Counted from the stretch's first letter, positions 27,161 to 37,727 are shown. The stretch is DNA of 64,000 nt from Halobacteriovorax sp. DA5 (GCF_002903145.1 NZ_PPDJ01000003.1:62001-126000); one strand, 5' to 3'. Made by a program: numbers and translations. Notes: generated from the sequence alone by a model not told the origin.

Positions 27161-28045
27161 ATGAATCAGGATCAGATTTACCATTTAGAAAGTGAGTTTA
27201 TTAGAGTTTCAGTTACGAAGCAGGGAGCTGGGCTATTATCAATATTTGATCTTGAATCATATGTTGAATATCTATGGCAAGGTCATCCAACTCTAAACCC
27301 TTGGAAGCCACAAATAATTTTTCCAATTGTAGGAAAACTTAAGGATGACCAGTATTGGTTAGGTCGAAAATACTATCACATGCAAAAGGATGGCTTTCTT
27401 AAAGACCTTCAATTCGAAGTCAAAAATCATCGTAAAGATCGAATTACCTTCGTTCATACGAATAGCCCCGATACAGAGCTTATATTTCCATTTCGCTACA
27501 GTATTGAAGTTACTTATATGGTTTATGGGCCAAAACTTACAGTTTCTTTTGTTATTAAAAACCTTGATAAAAAAGAAATGTTCTTCTCTTTAGGCTTTGC
27601 TCCAACTTTCAATGTTCCTTTAGGACCAGAAGGGCATGATGATTGCTTTATTGAGTTTTCAACTCAAGAAGAGCGTGGAGCGTATTTTCTTGAAAATGAT
27701 TTAGTTAACTTTCATGATGCGGATAATAAAAAAGTTGTTCAAGATTGTCGTGTTTTCTTCACTCAAGAAAATTTTAGAGGTGGAGAAATGGTATTTAAGG
27801 ATATTAAGTCAAAGAGTATCGCTCTTAAGAATATTTTAAATGAGAAGTCGGTTAATATAGATCTAGGGAATATTCCATATTTATCAATTTGGACATATCC
27901 AGGTGCGAACTTTGTTAGGATTGCGCCAGCCTTTGGAGTTACTGATGCACTAGATTCAAATAATGACTTTTATACGAAAGAGGGACTAATCGATTTAGAG
28001 CAAGAAAAGACCTTTAAGCACGAGTTCGTCTTTCACATAAGATAG
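27161..28045 (+). CDS. Aldose 1-epimerase-family protein
   Basis: Galactose-mutarotase-like beta-sandwich, 294 residues from the ATG at 27161. This start has AGAGGA seven bases upstream; the frame also opens at 27101 but that adds an unrelated N-terminus. Segments WQGHPTLNPWKPQIIFPIVG near residue 38, a later FSLGFAPTFNVPLG (His position replaced by Thr-Phe) and WTYPGANFVRIAPAFG match the LacX/YeaD-like branch rather than classical GalM. It would anomerise sugars or sugar phosphates in the cytoplasm. It is paired with an inositol-phosphatase-family gene 21 bases downstream, suggesting a small sugar-phosphate operon. Confidence 0.85.
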   Translation: MNQDQIYHLESEFIRVSVTKQGAGLLSIFDLESYVEYLWQGHPTLNPWKPQIIFPIVGKLKDDQYWLGRKYYHMQKDGFLKDLQFEVKNHRKDRITFVHTNSPDTELIFPFRYSIEVTYMVYGPKLTVSFVIKNLDKKEMFFSLGFAPTFNVPLGPEGHDDCFIEFSTQEERGAYFLENDLVNFHDADNKKVVQDCRVFFTQENFRGGEMVFKDIKSKSIALKNILNEKSVNIDLGNIPYLSIWTYPGANFVRIAPAFGVTDALDSNNDFYTKEGLIDLEQEKTFKHEFVFHIR

Positions 28046-28066
28046 TCATATCCACTAGGACCAATA

Positions 28067-28807
28067 ATGTATCGAAATGAATTAGAAGAAATAAAGAGCA
28101 GTATTCATACTAAACTCGACACAATGGTGTGGGGTGATATGTCTATTGAAAGAAAGGCCGATAAGAGTATTGTAACTGAATTTGATATTTTTGTGTCTGA
28201 TCAAGTGAAAAAGGTTTTTCATGAATCAAATTTTGATTTTAATTTCTTTTCAGAAGAGGACCAAGAGAGCTTTGAGTTTCCTGTCATTGTTCTAGACCCA
28301 ATTGATGGTACTCGAGAATTTGCCAAGGGGTACGGTGAATGTGCTGTATCTTTAGCTATTTTATATTCTGCTGATATTCACGATGATCGAAACTTTGGTT
28401 GGATTTATAATCCTTTTACTGGATTTGAGATTACAAGTGATGTGAAATATCCACTTGGAAGTCGCCATGCTCATGCTGAGGCGGTAAATATTATGATCTC
28501 CCGTTCAGAGTGGGAGAAGGGTGCTAATAAATTAGATTTTAAGCATAACTTCAGGATAACTCCACTAGGTTCAATTGCATTTAAATTAGGTCTTCTCGCA
28601 GCAGGTGCAGCAGAATGTGTAATCTCATTTCGAGATAAGAATATTTGGGATATTGCTGCTGGAGTAATTATTTGTCACTCTAGAGGAATCTACTCAGATG
28701 AGATTGATGATCTTTCAACAAAGAAGTTAAAAGGACCATTCATCTTCTGTCGAGATGAGTTAAAAGAAGCTGTTCATAAAGAAGTGAATCGTTTAAAAAA
28801 TTCTTAG
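28067..28807 (+). CDS. Inositol-monophosphatase-family phosphatase
   Basis: Mg-dependent phosphatase of the IMPase/CysQ/HisN superfamily, 246 residues. Metal ligands are visible as SEEDQE (Glu-Glu near residue 65), LDPIDGTREFAKG near 85 (the diagnostic DPIDGT) and IWDIAAGVII near 200. All are intact. Family members hydrolyse inositol phosphate, PAP or histidinol phosphate. The compact length and the REFAKG ending lean towards CysQ/HisN-like, but this is not decisive. AGGA precedes the ATG. It follows the epimerase and ends convergently with the SNF2 gene, sharing four bases. Confidence 0.87.
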   Translation: MYRNELEEIKSSIHTKLDTMVWGDMSIERKADKSIVTEFDIFVSDQVKKVFHESNFDFNFFSEEDQESFEFPVIVLDPIDGTREFAKGYGECAVSLAILYSADIHDDRNFGWIYNPFTGFEITSDVKYPLGSRHAHAEAVNIMISRSEWEKGANKLDFKHNFRITPLGSIAFKLGLLAAGAAECVISFRDKNIWDIAAGVIICHSRGIYSDEIDDLSTKKLKGPFIFCRDELKEAVHKEVNRLKNS

Positions 28808-31800
28808 TTAAATAACTCTTCAAAATCTTTCATTGTGAGTTTTCCGCTGAATAGTTCTTCATCATCTTCAGGAAGAAGTTCTTTGAATAGCTCACGTTTG
28901 ATATCTTGTAATTTTAAGACTTTCTCTTCAACTGAACCTTTAATAATAGGTCTAAATACGTTTAGAGTATTTTTCTGACCAATACGATAAGCTCTGTCGA
29001 TCGCTTGAGATTCAACAGCTGGGTTCCACCAAGGATCCATAATGAAGACATAGCTTGCTGCTGTTAAGTTAAGACCAACACCCCCGGCCTTTAGAGAAAT
29101 AAGGAAAAGCTTTGTTTTCCCACTTTGGAATTCATCTACTGCTGCTTGTCTCTTCTTAACATTCAGAGAACCATCAATTCGAGAATACTTCCAACATTGG
29201 CTATCAAAAGCAGAACCAATGATATCAAGATAAGTCGTAAATTGTGAGAAGACGATAACTTGGTGACCTTCTTCAACGATTTGTTCTAAACTTTCAATTA
29301 GGTAGTCAACTTTTGTTGAAGTAAGACTTCTAATATCCTTTGTCGTTTTATTGCTATGATTTTGCCACAGACAACTTTGACGTAATTCAAGAAGCCCTTT
29401 GAGAATTTCTCCATACTTCTTGTTCTTAGGAGCATTATTAATATTATCTTTAATTGATTGTAATTTGTTTTTGTAAAACTCGTCTTCGCCTTCATCAAAA
29501 CTAAGGAGAACATTATTCTCTATTTTAGGAGGAAGGTCTGTGAGAACTTGATTCTTCGTACGCCTAAGGATAAATGGGGCGGCAGTTTTTCTCGCGTATA
29601 CTCTTGATTTAGGAGTAGAGCTAGATCTTAAGAATCTTAGATCTCCCCAGATACCAGGTATACTAAGATCAATAATATTAAAGAATTCAGCAAGATCGTT
29701 TTCAACAGGTGTACCCGTTAGGCAGATTCTAAAGTCTGCATTGATTTTTCTTGCAGATGACGCTCCAAGTGAGCGCATATTTTTAAGGTGCTGAACTTCA
29801 TCCAGAACGAGTACATCATAATGTGATTCTTCAAATTCAGCTTCAAGTTCTCTTTTTAAGATTCCATATGAAGTTAGGATTACTTTCGCTTTGCTATCTT
29901 CAGGTAATTCTCTGTCTGCACCGTGGAAGATATGAACATCGATATCCGAGAATTTTTTAAATTCATTTTCCCAGTTAAGTAGTAGGGAAACTGGACAAAC
30001 AATTAAAACTTTATCGATCTTATCGTAGATACTCTCAATAAAGGCGATTGTTTGAATTGTCTTACCAAGACCCATGTCATCTGCAAGACAGGCCCCAAGC
30101 TTATTTTCATGAAGGAACTTAAGCCAATTGTAACCAGTCTTTTGGTATGCCCTAAGAGTTGAACCTAGATGTTCAGAGATAGGGTAGTCTGGAATACCTT
30201 CTAGATTTTGAAGTCTTTCACAAAGCGCAATTTCTTCTTCTGTAAGCGCTCCTTCTAGACCAATTTTCTTAAGTTCAAATAATTCAAAAATTCTGGCACG
30301 AGAAAAAGGTAAGATAAATTTTTTAAATTTTCCATCTTGTATCTCTTCTTTTGCTTCAAATTTTGTATATTTTTGTACAAATTTTAAAAGATCTTTTTGC
30401 TCATTGTTTAGTAAGATGACACCATCTTTAGTAATGGCAATACTATTGTCCAAATCGACGTTCTTGAGGACTTCTTGGTCGACGTCATTTATTTCTAGTT
30501 CTAAATCAAACCAACCTGAGCGCCCAATTTGCTTTCTTTCAAAGCGTATTCGCGAGTTCCAGTTTTTGATTTCATTATTATTATAGAAAATTTCAACACC
30601 GTAAGGTTTTGTTACCGTAAATAACTTAGAAAGACCTTGAGTGATTTGCGACATTGATACCTGAAAGATAACTTCATTAGTATCTCTGTAAAGGTAAGAG
30701 TAGCGGAAAAAGTGATCTCCAAATTCTGTTACCATGACTTTAAATAAAAGGCGTTGAAGCTTATTATCATATTTATAAAGCTTATGATTTTCGTGATCAA
30801 AGCTCAGCGTATAGTCTTTACTAACAACTTCTGAAATAAGGCGAATCCACGAAGACTTTTTCGATTTTCCTGATAGTGACTTTTTATAACTATCAACACC
30901 TGTTTCAAAGTAGTGTTGAACTTCTCTTAGGAAGTGATAGGCTTCAATCTTCTTTCTAAAAAGATCAAGATAGCCACCTTCAAAAGTGAGAGAGGCCATA
31001 AATTGTGGAGGCCTAGTCCTCTTATCTTCCTTATTGAAAAATTCAATTGAGAAGTTGTTGTAACCCTTTCTTTGAGAGTTGTTTATATAAATTCTTAAGT
31101 CAGGAGACTCAATACTTGAAATATCGAATTGGTTTCCTTCAACTTCAAATGCGATATATTTTTCTAGCCTTTCTGAATAAGCCAGATTTAAGGCATCATC
31201 GATTTTATATGATGTTAAGTTTGATCTTAGAGTCGAAAAGAACTCTTTTAGTTCACTTGGTAGCGAATATAAATGACCAGTATCCCAATTAAATAAATAT
31301 ATACTTTCAAAAATACTAATATTTCGATGAGTTTTTCCCTCATCATCGAGTAAGGCAAAACGAATACTCGATTTTAAGTCATCCTGAAAATCAACACGTT
31401 GCTCTTTATTTGGAGCAATATTGAAAACAAGTTTCCCAGAAAGATTTTCAGGGATAGGGAATTCAATAGTTTTCTTAGATGTTAAAGAATAGTTTAGTGT
31501 AGAGTATGTCGGGCCATGAGGTGCATTTTCTAGCTCGTGTGGTCCACTAAGAATTGTTCCATACTCAAGAGGGTAAACACCATATCCTCCAATTGGTGGA
31601 AGGTGTGTACTTGTATCTGACTGATCGTTTGTTGTCGCAATATAGTACATAAAGAGCGCAGCTGTATGGTGACAGTGCTTTTCTTTTGTCCACTCTAAAC
31701 AGTCACATGAAGTTGAGAGTGGAGACTCGTCAGTTCCCTCAAGTCTTTTCTTGTAAACAACTTTAGACTCATAAGGACGGTCTTCTTTGATAATACCTGT

Positions 31801-31938
31801 TGTAATTAGGTAACCATCAAGACTTCCTTTCTTAAATGAAAGAGAGACCTTCCCAAGGCTGAGAACTTTTCTGGCCTTTGAAATTGCCAGAGTTGAAAAA
31901 TATTTTTTTGCTAGGTCGAGTCCAGGTTCTTGTGTCAT
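28804..31938 (-). CDS. SNF2-family DNA helicase/translocase with SWIM zinc finger
   Basis: Large superfamily 2 ATPase, 1044 residues. The N-terminus carries a SWIM zinc motif, C78-x-C80-x8-C89-x-H91. A long middle region without recognisable domain (about 100-560) leads to the ATPase core: LADDMGLGKTIQT (Walker A), LDEVQHLKN (motif II), LTGTPVEND, VFSQFTTYLD and QAIDRAYRIGQ (motif VI). Bacterial SNF2 proteins remodel protein-DNA complexes; RapA recycles RNA polymerase, but RapA lacks SWIM. This is the SWIM-SNF2 type found in several phyla, function poorly known. It is monocistronic on the minus strand, downstream of the rpoD operon terminator. Confidence 0.93.
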   Translation of the reverse strand: MTQEPGLDLAKKYFSTLAISKARKVLSLGKVSLSFKKGSLDGYLITTGIIKEDRPYESKVVYKKRLEGTDESPLSTSCDCLEWTKEKHCHHTAALFMYYIATTNDQSDTSTHLPPIGGYGVYPLEYGTILSGPHELENAPHGPTYSTLNYSLTSKKTIEFPIPENLSGKLVFNIAPNKEQRVDFQDDLKSSIRFALLDDEGKTHRNISIFESIYLFNWDTGHLYSLPSELKEFFSTLRSNLTSYKIDDALNLAYSERLEKYIAFEVEGNQFDISSIESPDLRIYINNSQRKGYNNFSIEFFNKEDKRTRPPQFMASLTFEGGYLDLFRKKIEAYHFLREVQHYFETGVDSYKKSLSGKSKKSSWIRLISEVVSKDYTLSFDHENHKLYKYDNKLQRLLFKVMVTEFGDHFFRYSYLYRDTNEVIFQVSMSQITQGLSKLFTVTKPYGVEIFYNNNEIKNWNSRIRFERKQIGRSGWFDLELEINDVDQEVLKNVDLDNSIAITKDGVILLNNEQKDLLKFVQKYTKFEAKEEIQDGKFKKFILPFSRARIFELFELKKIGLEGALTEEEIALCERLQNLEGIPDYPISEHLGSTLRAYQKTGYNWLKFLHENKLGACLADDMGLGKTIQTIAFIESIYDKIDKVLIVCPVSLLLNWENEFKKFSDIDVHIFHGADRELPEDSKAKVILTSYGILKRELEAEFEESHYDVLVLDEVQHLKNMRSLGASSARKINADFRICLTGTPVENDLAEFFNIIDLSIPGIWGDLRFLRSSSTPKSRVYARKTAAPFILRRTKNQVLTDLPPKIENNVLLSFDEGEDEFYKNKLQSIKDNINNAPKNKKYGEILKGLLELRQSCLWQNHSNKTTKDIRSLTSTKVDYLIESLEQIVEEGHQVIVFSQFTTYLDIIGSAFDSQCWKYSRIDGSLNVKKRQAAVDEFQSGKTKLFLISLKAGGVGLNLTAASYVFIMDPWWNPAVESQAIDRAYRIGQKNTLNVFRPIIKGSVEEKVLKLQDIKRELFKELLPEDDEELFSGKLTMKDFEELFN

Positions 31939-32008
31939 ATATTACTTTTATGTCTAAAAGCCTTATTATAACGCAAAATTAAGGAATGTAATAGTTTTAG
32001 TTAGCTCA

Positions 32009-32036
32009 AGTAATAAGGCCCCTTAATAGGGGCCTG
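32009..32036 (-). terminator. Terminator after rpoD
   Basis: On the minus strand AGGCCCC (32035-32029), loop TATTAA, GGGGCCT (32022-32016), followed by TATTACTT. Seven GC-rich pairs and a weak T-run just after the rpoD stop. Confidence 0.65.
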
Positions 32037-32042
32037 AATTAC

Positions 32043-33794
32043 TTAGTTATTTTCGATATATGACTTAAGAAGTTTTGCTCGAGAAGGATGTCTTAGCTTG
32101 CGAAGTGCTTTTGCTTCGATCTGTCTAATACGTTCACGAGTTACGAAGAAGTCTTGTCCAACCTCTTCTAGAGTGTGGTCAGATTTCTCACCAATACCAA
32201 ATCTCATTCTTAGAACTTTTTCTTCTCTTGGAGTAAGAGTTGAAAGTACTGAACGAGTTTGCTCAGATAATGTAATGCTCATTACAGCATCTGCAGGTGA
32301 AATAATTTTCTTATCTTCAATGAAGTCTCCTAGAGAAGAATCTTCTTCCTCACCAATTGGTGTTTCAAGAGAGATTGGCTCTTTAGAGATCTTTTGAACT
32401 TTCTTAACCTTATCAACAGGCATTTCCATCTTCTCAGCAATTTCTTCTGGAGTTGGCTCACGCCCAAGTTCTTGGATAAGTTGTCTTTGAGTTCTAACCA
32501 TCTTGTTGATTGTTTCAATCATGTGAACTGGGATACGGATTGTTCTTGCTTGGTCAGCAATGGCACGAGTAATGGCCTGACGAATCCACCAAGTTGCATA
32601 AGTTGAGAACTTATAACCACGACGGTACTCAAATTTATCAACAGCTTTCATAAGACCGATGTTACCTTCCTGAATTAGATCAAGGAATTGTAAACCACGG
32701 TTTGTATATTTCTTAGCAATAGAAACAACAAGTCTTAAGTTTGCTTCAACTAGTTGAGCCTTCGCGCGGTCAGCTCTTTCTTCACCATTAGTGATAATCT
32801 TGTAAACTGTTTCGATATCATCAAAGCTCATTCCAGCTTCTTGTGATAGTCTTCTTAGTTTTCTTAGAATATCTTCTTGGTTACGAACTAGTTGCTCTAC
32901 CTTTGCATCAGTTGTGTAAAGCTCTTTAGCGAATGCACGTTTGAATGCATCGTCTTCCATAATCTTTTCATGAAGATCACGGTAAGCTTCAATTGTTTCT
33001 ACTTCTAGGAATTTAAAGATACGATCTTGTTGCTCGTAAAGATCTTTAAATTGTAGGTAGTACTTCTTAACTGGCTCAACGAAGCTATTGATGATCTTTC
33101 TGTTGAAAGTAAGATCCGCAAGCTCTGTTGCAATAGAGTCCATTTTTGTTTTTTCAGTTTTTGAAAATTTATCAAGAGTTCCATCATCTTCGTTTAGTGA
33201 AGAGTCATAGATTTCTTTAAGCTCATCACATACATTGATGATTGTTTTCTTAACCTTATCAATGTCTTTTTGTGTTGATTCATCATCAAGACCACGTACA
33301 AGCTCTCTTACGAACTCAGTTGGGTTTTCTAGTTCATTGATACGATCTTTTAGGTTAATGATTTCTGCAATCGCGTGAGACGATTTAAGTGAAGAAAGAA
33401 TAATTTCTCTTTCACCTTCTTCGATTTCTTTTGCAATTACAACTTCGCCTTCTCTTGTAAGAAGGGCAACAGAACCCATTCTCTTTAAATATAATTTTAC
33501 AGGATCAGTTGAGGCACTTCTAAGTTCAGCTCTCTCTTCTTTTGAAAGCGTCTCTTCAATAATTTCTGTACCGTCAAGCTTGATTCCTTCATCTTCCTCT
33601 TCAACTTCATGATCAGTTACTTCAATCTCTGATTCGCTGATAGCTAGCATAATGAGGTCAAGTTCTTCAGGAGCAATTAAACTTGCTGGAATAGCATCGT
33701 TAATTTCTTCTGGAGTTAGAGAGTCTTGATCCTTACCGCGAGCGATAAGTTTTTCGAAACCCTTTGATTTTAAAAATTGTGCAGCACTTGACAT
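32043..33794 (-). CDS. rpoD: Primary sigma factor RpoD (sigma-70)
   Basis: Housekeeping promoter-recognition subunit of RNA polymerase, 583 residues. The acidic N-terminal region 1.1 runs over about 1-90, with region 1.2 around [13 protein letters not shown] long non-conserved insert is followed by region 2 with the DNA-melting helix [14 protein letters not shown] and recognition [11 protein letters not shown]. Region 3 holds [14 protein letters not shown], and region 4.2 ends [18 protein letters not shown]. All core-binding and promoter-reading parts are intact. GGAG lies 9 bases before the ATG. It is third in trmB-dnaG-rpoD, a version of the macromolecular-synthesis operon without rpsU. Confidence 0.97.
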   Translation of the reverse strand: MSSAAQFLKSKGFEKLIARGKDQDSLTPEEINDAIPASLIAPEELDLIMLAISESEIEVTDHEVEEEDEGIKLDGTEIIEETLSKEERAELRSASTDPVKLYLKRMGSVALLTREGEVVIAKEIEEGEREIILSSLKSSHAIAEIINLKDRINELENPTEFVRELVRGLDDESTQKDIDKVKKTIINVCDELKEIYDSSLNEDDGTLDKFSKTEKTKMDSIATELADLTFNRKIINSFVEPVKKYYLQFKDLYEQQDRIFKFLEVETIEAYRDLHEKIMEDDAFKRAFAKELYTTDAKVEQLVRNQEDILRKLRRLSQEAGMSFDDIETVYKIITNGEERADRAKAQLVEANLRLVVSIAKKYTNRGLQFLDLIQEGNIGLMKAVDKFEYRRGYKFSTYATWWIRQAITRAIADQARTIRIPVHMIETINKMVRTQRQLIQELGREPTPEEIAEKMEMPVDKVKKVQKISKEPISLETPIGEEEDSSLGDFIEDKKIISPADAVMSITLSEQTRSVLSTLTPREEKVLRMRFGIGEKSDHTLEEVGQDFFVTRERIRQIEAKALRKLRHPSRAKLLKSYIENN

Positions 33795-33813
33795 GTTTGG
33801 TTTCTCCAGTCTT

Positions 33814-35700
33814 TTACTTTTTTAAAGCGTGAAGCTTTCTTCGGATTTTAAAAATCTTTTCATTCAACTTAGTTTCTTCTTCTTGAGTTGTAATATTACT
33901 TCTCTCAGAATCTAAGCGACCAATTTCTTCTTCTAGACTAACTCTTTCAAGTTTTGTTTTAAGGTCTTTAATAATTTTAAACGCTCCCTCTTTTTCTAGT
34001 TTGATTCCTTTGTATTTCTTTATGCCCTCATCGATTATTTCATGTAGGCCGAATTTGGAAGAACTCGAAAGCGCAAAGTTTTTAAATTCCCTCTCATCTA
34101 TTTCAAAGATTAAATTTTTCAGATTTAAAATATATTCTTTTACCCTATCTGAGTGCATAAAATCAAGCAGATCGGTCATTTCATCATACTCAAGACAATC
34201 CGGATGTTCAACGATAGCAAGCAGTAAAGTCTTCTCCGTTTTTGAGATTGGAGCTTCAACTTCATCCATTATTGGCATCACACTTGCATCACTTTCGATG
34301 AAACTTGCCATATAGTCTTCGTCAAACTCAGCTGGAACCATTTCCATTGGTGGATTCTCTTCAATGGCCGGCTTAAAGGCTGGAGATTTCTCATTTTTTA
34401 AGAAATCTTCATAATTCTCGATAATACTGTCTTTACTTGATTCAAGATTAAGTTTTTTGGCCCAGCTAACAAGTCTTTCGATAGCGTTCAGGTCTTTACC
34501 TAGTGGAGATACAAGATCAAATGCCTGTTTTAGAAGAGCTAGTTTTTCATCGAGAATTTCAATCTTACGATCTGGTAGTAATTTTGAAAATTCATAGTCA
34601 ATAAATGGAACAGCGTTATCAATTCTGTCTTGATAGGCAATGATACCTTCCTTTTCAAGGAAGTCGTCCGGATCTTTATGGGGATTTAGATCGACAAACT
34701 TAGGGATAATACCTGTTTCAAGAAATTGGCGATTGGCCCTCTGTGAAGCCTTAAAACCAGCTTCATCATTATCAAGCGAAAGATAAATATTCTTTGTCAT
34801 GGACTTAAGCGTACGAAGAGAGTTATCGCCAAGGGCCGTCCCCATGATTGCGACACTATTTTCAAAACCCTTCTTGTAGTTTGCAATTTGGTCCATATTT
34901 CCTTCAACTATAATCACGCTATCGCGCTTTCTAATGAATGATTTTGCAAGATGGAGGCCATAGAGTAGGTTTCTCTTGTTAAAGATGAACGACTCTATAG
35001 AATTCATGTACTTAGCGTGTTGATATTCATGAATTCGTCGGCTAGTGAAGCCGATAACTTTACCGTAATGGTCCCAAATCGGAAACATTATGCGTTCACG
35101 AAAAGTATCATAATGGGACTTGTTGTCGGCATTATATTTAACGATACCAATTTTCAGGGCCGTCTGTAGAATCTCTCCACGGTCTTTGGCCGGAAGAGAA
35201 CATATATAGTCGTAGATGCTATTTTTTTTAGGAGCAAATCCTAGTTGATAGAGATCTGCAATTTCATTGCTTAAATGACGATTCTTTAAAAAGTCTAAAT
35301 ATTGCTCAGGCTTGAGGTTTCGCCCTGACTGAAAGTAGATAGTTGATGCAACTTTAAGAATTTTTTCAGCATAAATGAACTCTTTCGACTTTTCTTTAGT
35401 ATTTGTATAAGAGTCGAAATCGATACCAAACTTATCGCAGATATCTTTCATGGCCTCGATGAATTCGAGGTTTTGAAGATTCATAACGAAGTCGAAGTGA
35501 CTGTGACCTGCTCCACATGAGAAGCATTTATAGATCTTCTTGTCGTTAACAACAGACATCGAAGGATTTGTGTCGTCGTGAAATGGACAGACCCCATAAA
35601 GGTTGTTGCCCTTGCGAACTAAGTGCACACCATAGCGCTCGATTAAATCAGAAATCGGGATCTCATTGACGATCTTTTCGCGCAGTCTTTGTAATGACAT
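33814..35700 (-). CDS. dnaG: DNA primase
   Basis: Synthesises RNA primers at the replication fork, 628 residues. The N-terminal zinc finger has Cys38, His41, Cys59 and Cys62 (CPFH...CFSC). The RNA polymerase core follows, with TOPRIM motifs [11 protein letters not shown] (Glu) near 263 and [10 protein letters not shown] near 305. The C-terminal third (about 440-628) is the DnaB-binding region and is weakly conserved as usual. The Shine-Dalgarno is poor (AGG about 12 bases upstream). It stands 20 bases after trmB and 19 before rpoD, so replication and transcription initiation are co-expressed here. Confidence 0.96.
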   Translation of the reverse strand: MSLQRLREKIVNEIPISDLIERYGVHLVRKGNNLYGVCPFHDDTNPSMSVVNDKKIYKCFSCGAGHSHFDFVMNLQNLEFIEAMKDICDKFGIDFDSYTNTKEKSKEFIYAEKILKVASTIYFQSGRNLKPEQYLDFLKNRHLSNEIADLYQLGFAPKKNSIYDYICSLPAKDRGEILQTALKIGIVKYNADNKSHYDTFRERIMFPIWDHYGKVIGFTSRRIHEYQHAKYMNSIESFIFNKRNLLYGLHLAKSFIRKRDSVIIVEGNMDQIANYKKGFENSVAIMGTALGDNSLRTLKSMTKNIYLSLDNDEAGFKASQRANRQFLETGIIPKFVDLNPHKDPDDFLEKEGIIAYQDRIDNAVPFIDYEFSKLLPDRKIEILDEKLALLKQAFDLVSPLGKDLNAIERLVSWAKKLNLESSKDSIIENYEDFLKNEKSPAFKPAIEENPPMEMVPAEFDEDYMASFIESDASVMPIMDEVEAPISKTEKTLLLAIVEHPDCLEYDEMTDLLDFMHSDRVKEYILNLKNLIFEIDEREFKNFALSSSSKFGLHEIIDEGIKKYKGIKLEKEGAFKIIKDLKTKLERVSLEEEIGRLDSERSNITTQEEETKLNEKIFKIRRKLHALKK

Positions 35701-35720
35701 GTGTGTGCTAACCTAGCTTA

Positions 35721-36473
35721 TTAATTTGCTTTTTTGGATTTTAGAACAAAAGCCTTAATATTTACACCTTGCTCGATAAATATTTTCTCAAACTTTGTTT
35801 TAAATTGGCAAAGTAGGTGATCTGGAGCATCGTTCCATAGATCTTTTGTCTCGAGTTCAAGCTCAAATAGGTCCTGTTTCTCGATAACTTCCTTCATCCA
35901 CTCCGCATAACCATCGTGATCAGTCTTCACAAAGAAATATCCGCCTGGCTTAATAACTTTGTATGCTCTTTCAAGAAAAGGAAGTTGAAATAGTCTCTTC
36001 TTGTGATGACGCGCCTTTGGCCATGGATCAGGGAAGAAGTAGAATACTTTATCTAATTCATTCTCTGCAAAAAGGTGTTCGATTCTTTCACCCTTAGCTC
36101 TTAAGTATTTAAAATTACGATATGGAAGTGACTTTAACTTCTTAGCTAAGGCGTAGCTTCTCTTAAAACGATAATCTAAACCAACAAAGTTTTGGTCTCT
36201 ATAAGCATCACAGTATTGAAGCATAAAGTGGCCGTATCCAGTTCCGATCTCAAGGCATAACTCGCCATCTTGCGTGAACACTTCTTTGTTCCAATTACCA
36301 CGGTGAACTTCAGCTTCTTCATCTCTTAGAACAAATTCACTAAATTCCTCTAACTTATCATGGTAAGGGTTGCGGTGCTTGTACTGAAAGTCCTTAGCAA
36401 ATGACTTGTCTTGGTCTTGTTTGTACGCAAATGGATCGTTTGTCGCTTCTTGAGCGTCTGATTTTACTGGCAA
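35721..36473 (-). CDS. trmB: tRNA (guanine-N7)-methyltransferase
   Basis: Methylates G46 in the variable loop of tRNAs using SAM, 250 residues. Diagnostic features are LEIGTGYGHF (SAM motif I) near residue 74, NFVGLDYR, and FFPDPWPKARHHKKR near 148, the TrmB signature. VKTDHDGYAEWM closes the active site. The start is TTG at 36473 with AGGAG seven bases upstream. The family is often somewhat shorter; here about 50 extra N-terminal residues (KYKHRNPYHDKL region) precede the domain. It is the promoter-proximal gene of trmB-dnaG-rpoD. Confidence 0.94.
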   Translation of the reverse strand: MPVKSDAQEATNDPFAYKQDQDKSFAKDFQYKHRNPYHDKLEEFSEFVLRDEEAEVHRGNWNKEVFTQDGELCLEIGTGYGHFMLQYCDAYRDQNFVGLDYRFKRSYALAKKLKSLPYRNFKYLRAKGERIEHLFAENELDKVFYFFPDPWPKARHHKKRLFQLPFLERAYKVIKPGGYFFVKTDHDGYAEWMKEVIEKQDLFELELETKDLWNDAPDHLLCQFKTKFEKIFIEQGVNIKAFVLKSKKAN

Positions 36474-36535
36474 CTTATACTCCTAAATGATTATTGCACC
36501 TAGTTATCAAATTGAAGGCGCTCAGGCAAGGCTTT

Positions 36536-36556
36536 AAAACCTTTCTACAAGGTTTT
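36536..36556. repeat. Inverted repeat in the trmB upstream region
   Basis: AAAACCTT (36536-36543), TCTAC, AAGGTTTT (36549-36556), a perfect eight-base stem between divergent genes, 63 bases before trmB. It could be an operator or a leader hairpin of the trmB-dnaG-rpoD transcript. Confidence 0.35.
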
Positions 36557-36628
36557 GAAGAGGTATTCATAAATAAATATTAGGGATAATTAAGTATTAA
36601 TTAACTCAAAAGCTATGGAAACTGTAGT

Positions 36629-37528
36629 ATGAAGTTTATTTTGCAACTATTTCTAATTTTTCATCTCTCTCAAGTGGCCCATGCCTTCGATGCAATGAGC
36701 AGAGGGCCAGCTTCTATTGATCCTACTCCCACATACAAGGAGCATGAAGTTAGTATTATTCAAGGACATTTTCGACATCAGTATTTTCGCTATTTTCTAG
36801 AGGAGATATTAACACTTTCTCGAAGTGACTTCGGTGATTTTAAAGTTAAGAGCCTTGAGTGCGGAAATGAGAAAGAATGTGTGGAGTCGGGAGCTTATAA
36901 GAAAGGTGATATTATTTATTCTCCTTCTGAAAATTGGGATTTAGCAGATTTTAAAAAAATAGAGGCCCCGATCTTATCTGGTTTGATGGGACTTCGCTTG
37001 CCGGTTTATGAGTATAAAGATCGCATGAAATTTGAAGCGATAAAATCCCCTGAAGAGTATAAGAAAAAGCGTGTATCATTTAATAAGAATTGGCGCGATT
37101 ATAAAATATTAGAAAAATCTAAGTTTAAACTAATTGCAGTTGAGACATTTGATGACATCTACGGTGCACTAACTGATAGTCGAGCAGACTATACTCTTAG
37201 GGGAGTTTCTGAAGCATTTATTGAAGTGCTCAACCAAAAAGAGAACCTTCTCATCGATACAAAAAACTTTATCTACTATAGTTATCCAGTTTATCTCTAT
37301 GTGAGAAAAACTAATAAGAGACTCTATCGAGCTTTGATTTTAGGAATGAAAAAAATGGAAAGCCAATCCTATAATAACTTTACTAGAAGTTTTGTCGGAC
37401 AAAACCTTGTCTTGGACGAAAGAGAGAGTTGTAAGATCTATAATGTGAATACAGAAGTCGTCCAGGTTTTAAAGCAATGTGAGCTAAAGGGTTTAATTGA
37501 AGCTGTTGCCAACTTCAATCGAAATTAA
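36629..37528 (+). CDS. Periplasmic solute-binding protein, amino-acid type (family 3-like)
   Basis: Exported protein, 299 residues, with signal peptide MKFILQLFLIFHLSQVAHA. The mature part has the two-lobe layout of small-ligand binding proteins: IIYSPSENWD near residue 97, an inter-lobe segment, and near 185 DDIYGALTDSRADYTLRGV, which corresponds to the usual 'parameterised gate' region. FIYYSYPVYLYVRK near 240 matches the YPV/YPI strand of family 3. There is no permease or ATPase gene nearby, so it may be an orphan sensor-type binding protein rather than part of a transporter. The conserved ligand-binding Arg/Asp pair is not obvious. It converges with the 64-residue gene. Confidence 0.7.
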   Translation: MKFILQLFLIFHLSQVAHAFDAMSRGPASIDPTPTYKEHEVSIIQGHFRHQYFRYFLEEILTLSRSDFGDFKVKSLECGNEKECVESGAYKKGDIIYSPSENWDLADFKKIEAPILSGLMGLRLPVYEYKDRMKFEAIKSPEEYKKKRVSFNKNWRDYKILEKSKFKLIAVETFDDIYGALTDSRADYTLRGVSEAFIEVLNQKENLLIDTKNFIYYSYPVYLYVRKTNKRLYRALILGMKKMESQSYNNFTRSFVGQNLVLDERESCKIYNVNTEVVQVLKQCELKGLIEAVANFNRN

Positions 37529-37719
37529 CCTTTTAACATTTGCTCAATAAGACGAGCTGCTTTCTTTGCTTCTTGTGGATTTTCTAAACGCTTTTGAATG
37601 AGCTTTTGAAGTTGTTCAACTTCTTGCTTCATCTTCTTATTGCCTTGAGGGGCAGTAGGTGCTGAGTTTTCACGTGAGTCAGCACCCTTAAATAAGTGAG
37701 TATATTTTTTAACACCCAT
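37525..37719 (-). CDS. Small hypothetical protein, 64 aa
   Basis: Not recognised. A basic, helical cytoplasmic peptide. After a flexible start (about 1-28, with a SAPTAPQG linker) a single amphipathic helix MKQEVEQLQKLIQKRLE runs into EAKKAARLIEQMLKG. AGGA lies six bases before the ATG. It follows the 70-residue gene by 8 bases on the same strand, so they are co-transcribed. The helix could mediate binding to a larger partner. Its stop shares four bases with the convergent binding-protein gene. Confidence 0.65.
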   Translation of the reverse strand: MGVKKYTHLFKGADSRENSAPTAPQGNKKMKQEVEQLQKLIQKRLENPQEAKKAARLIEQMLKG

Positions 37720-37727
37720 GAGAATTC

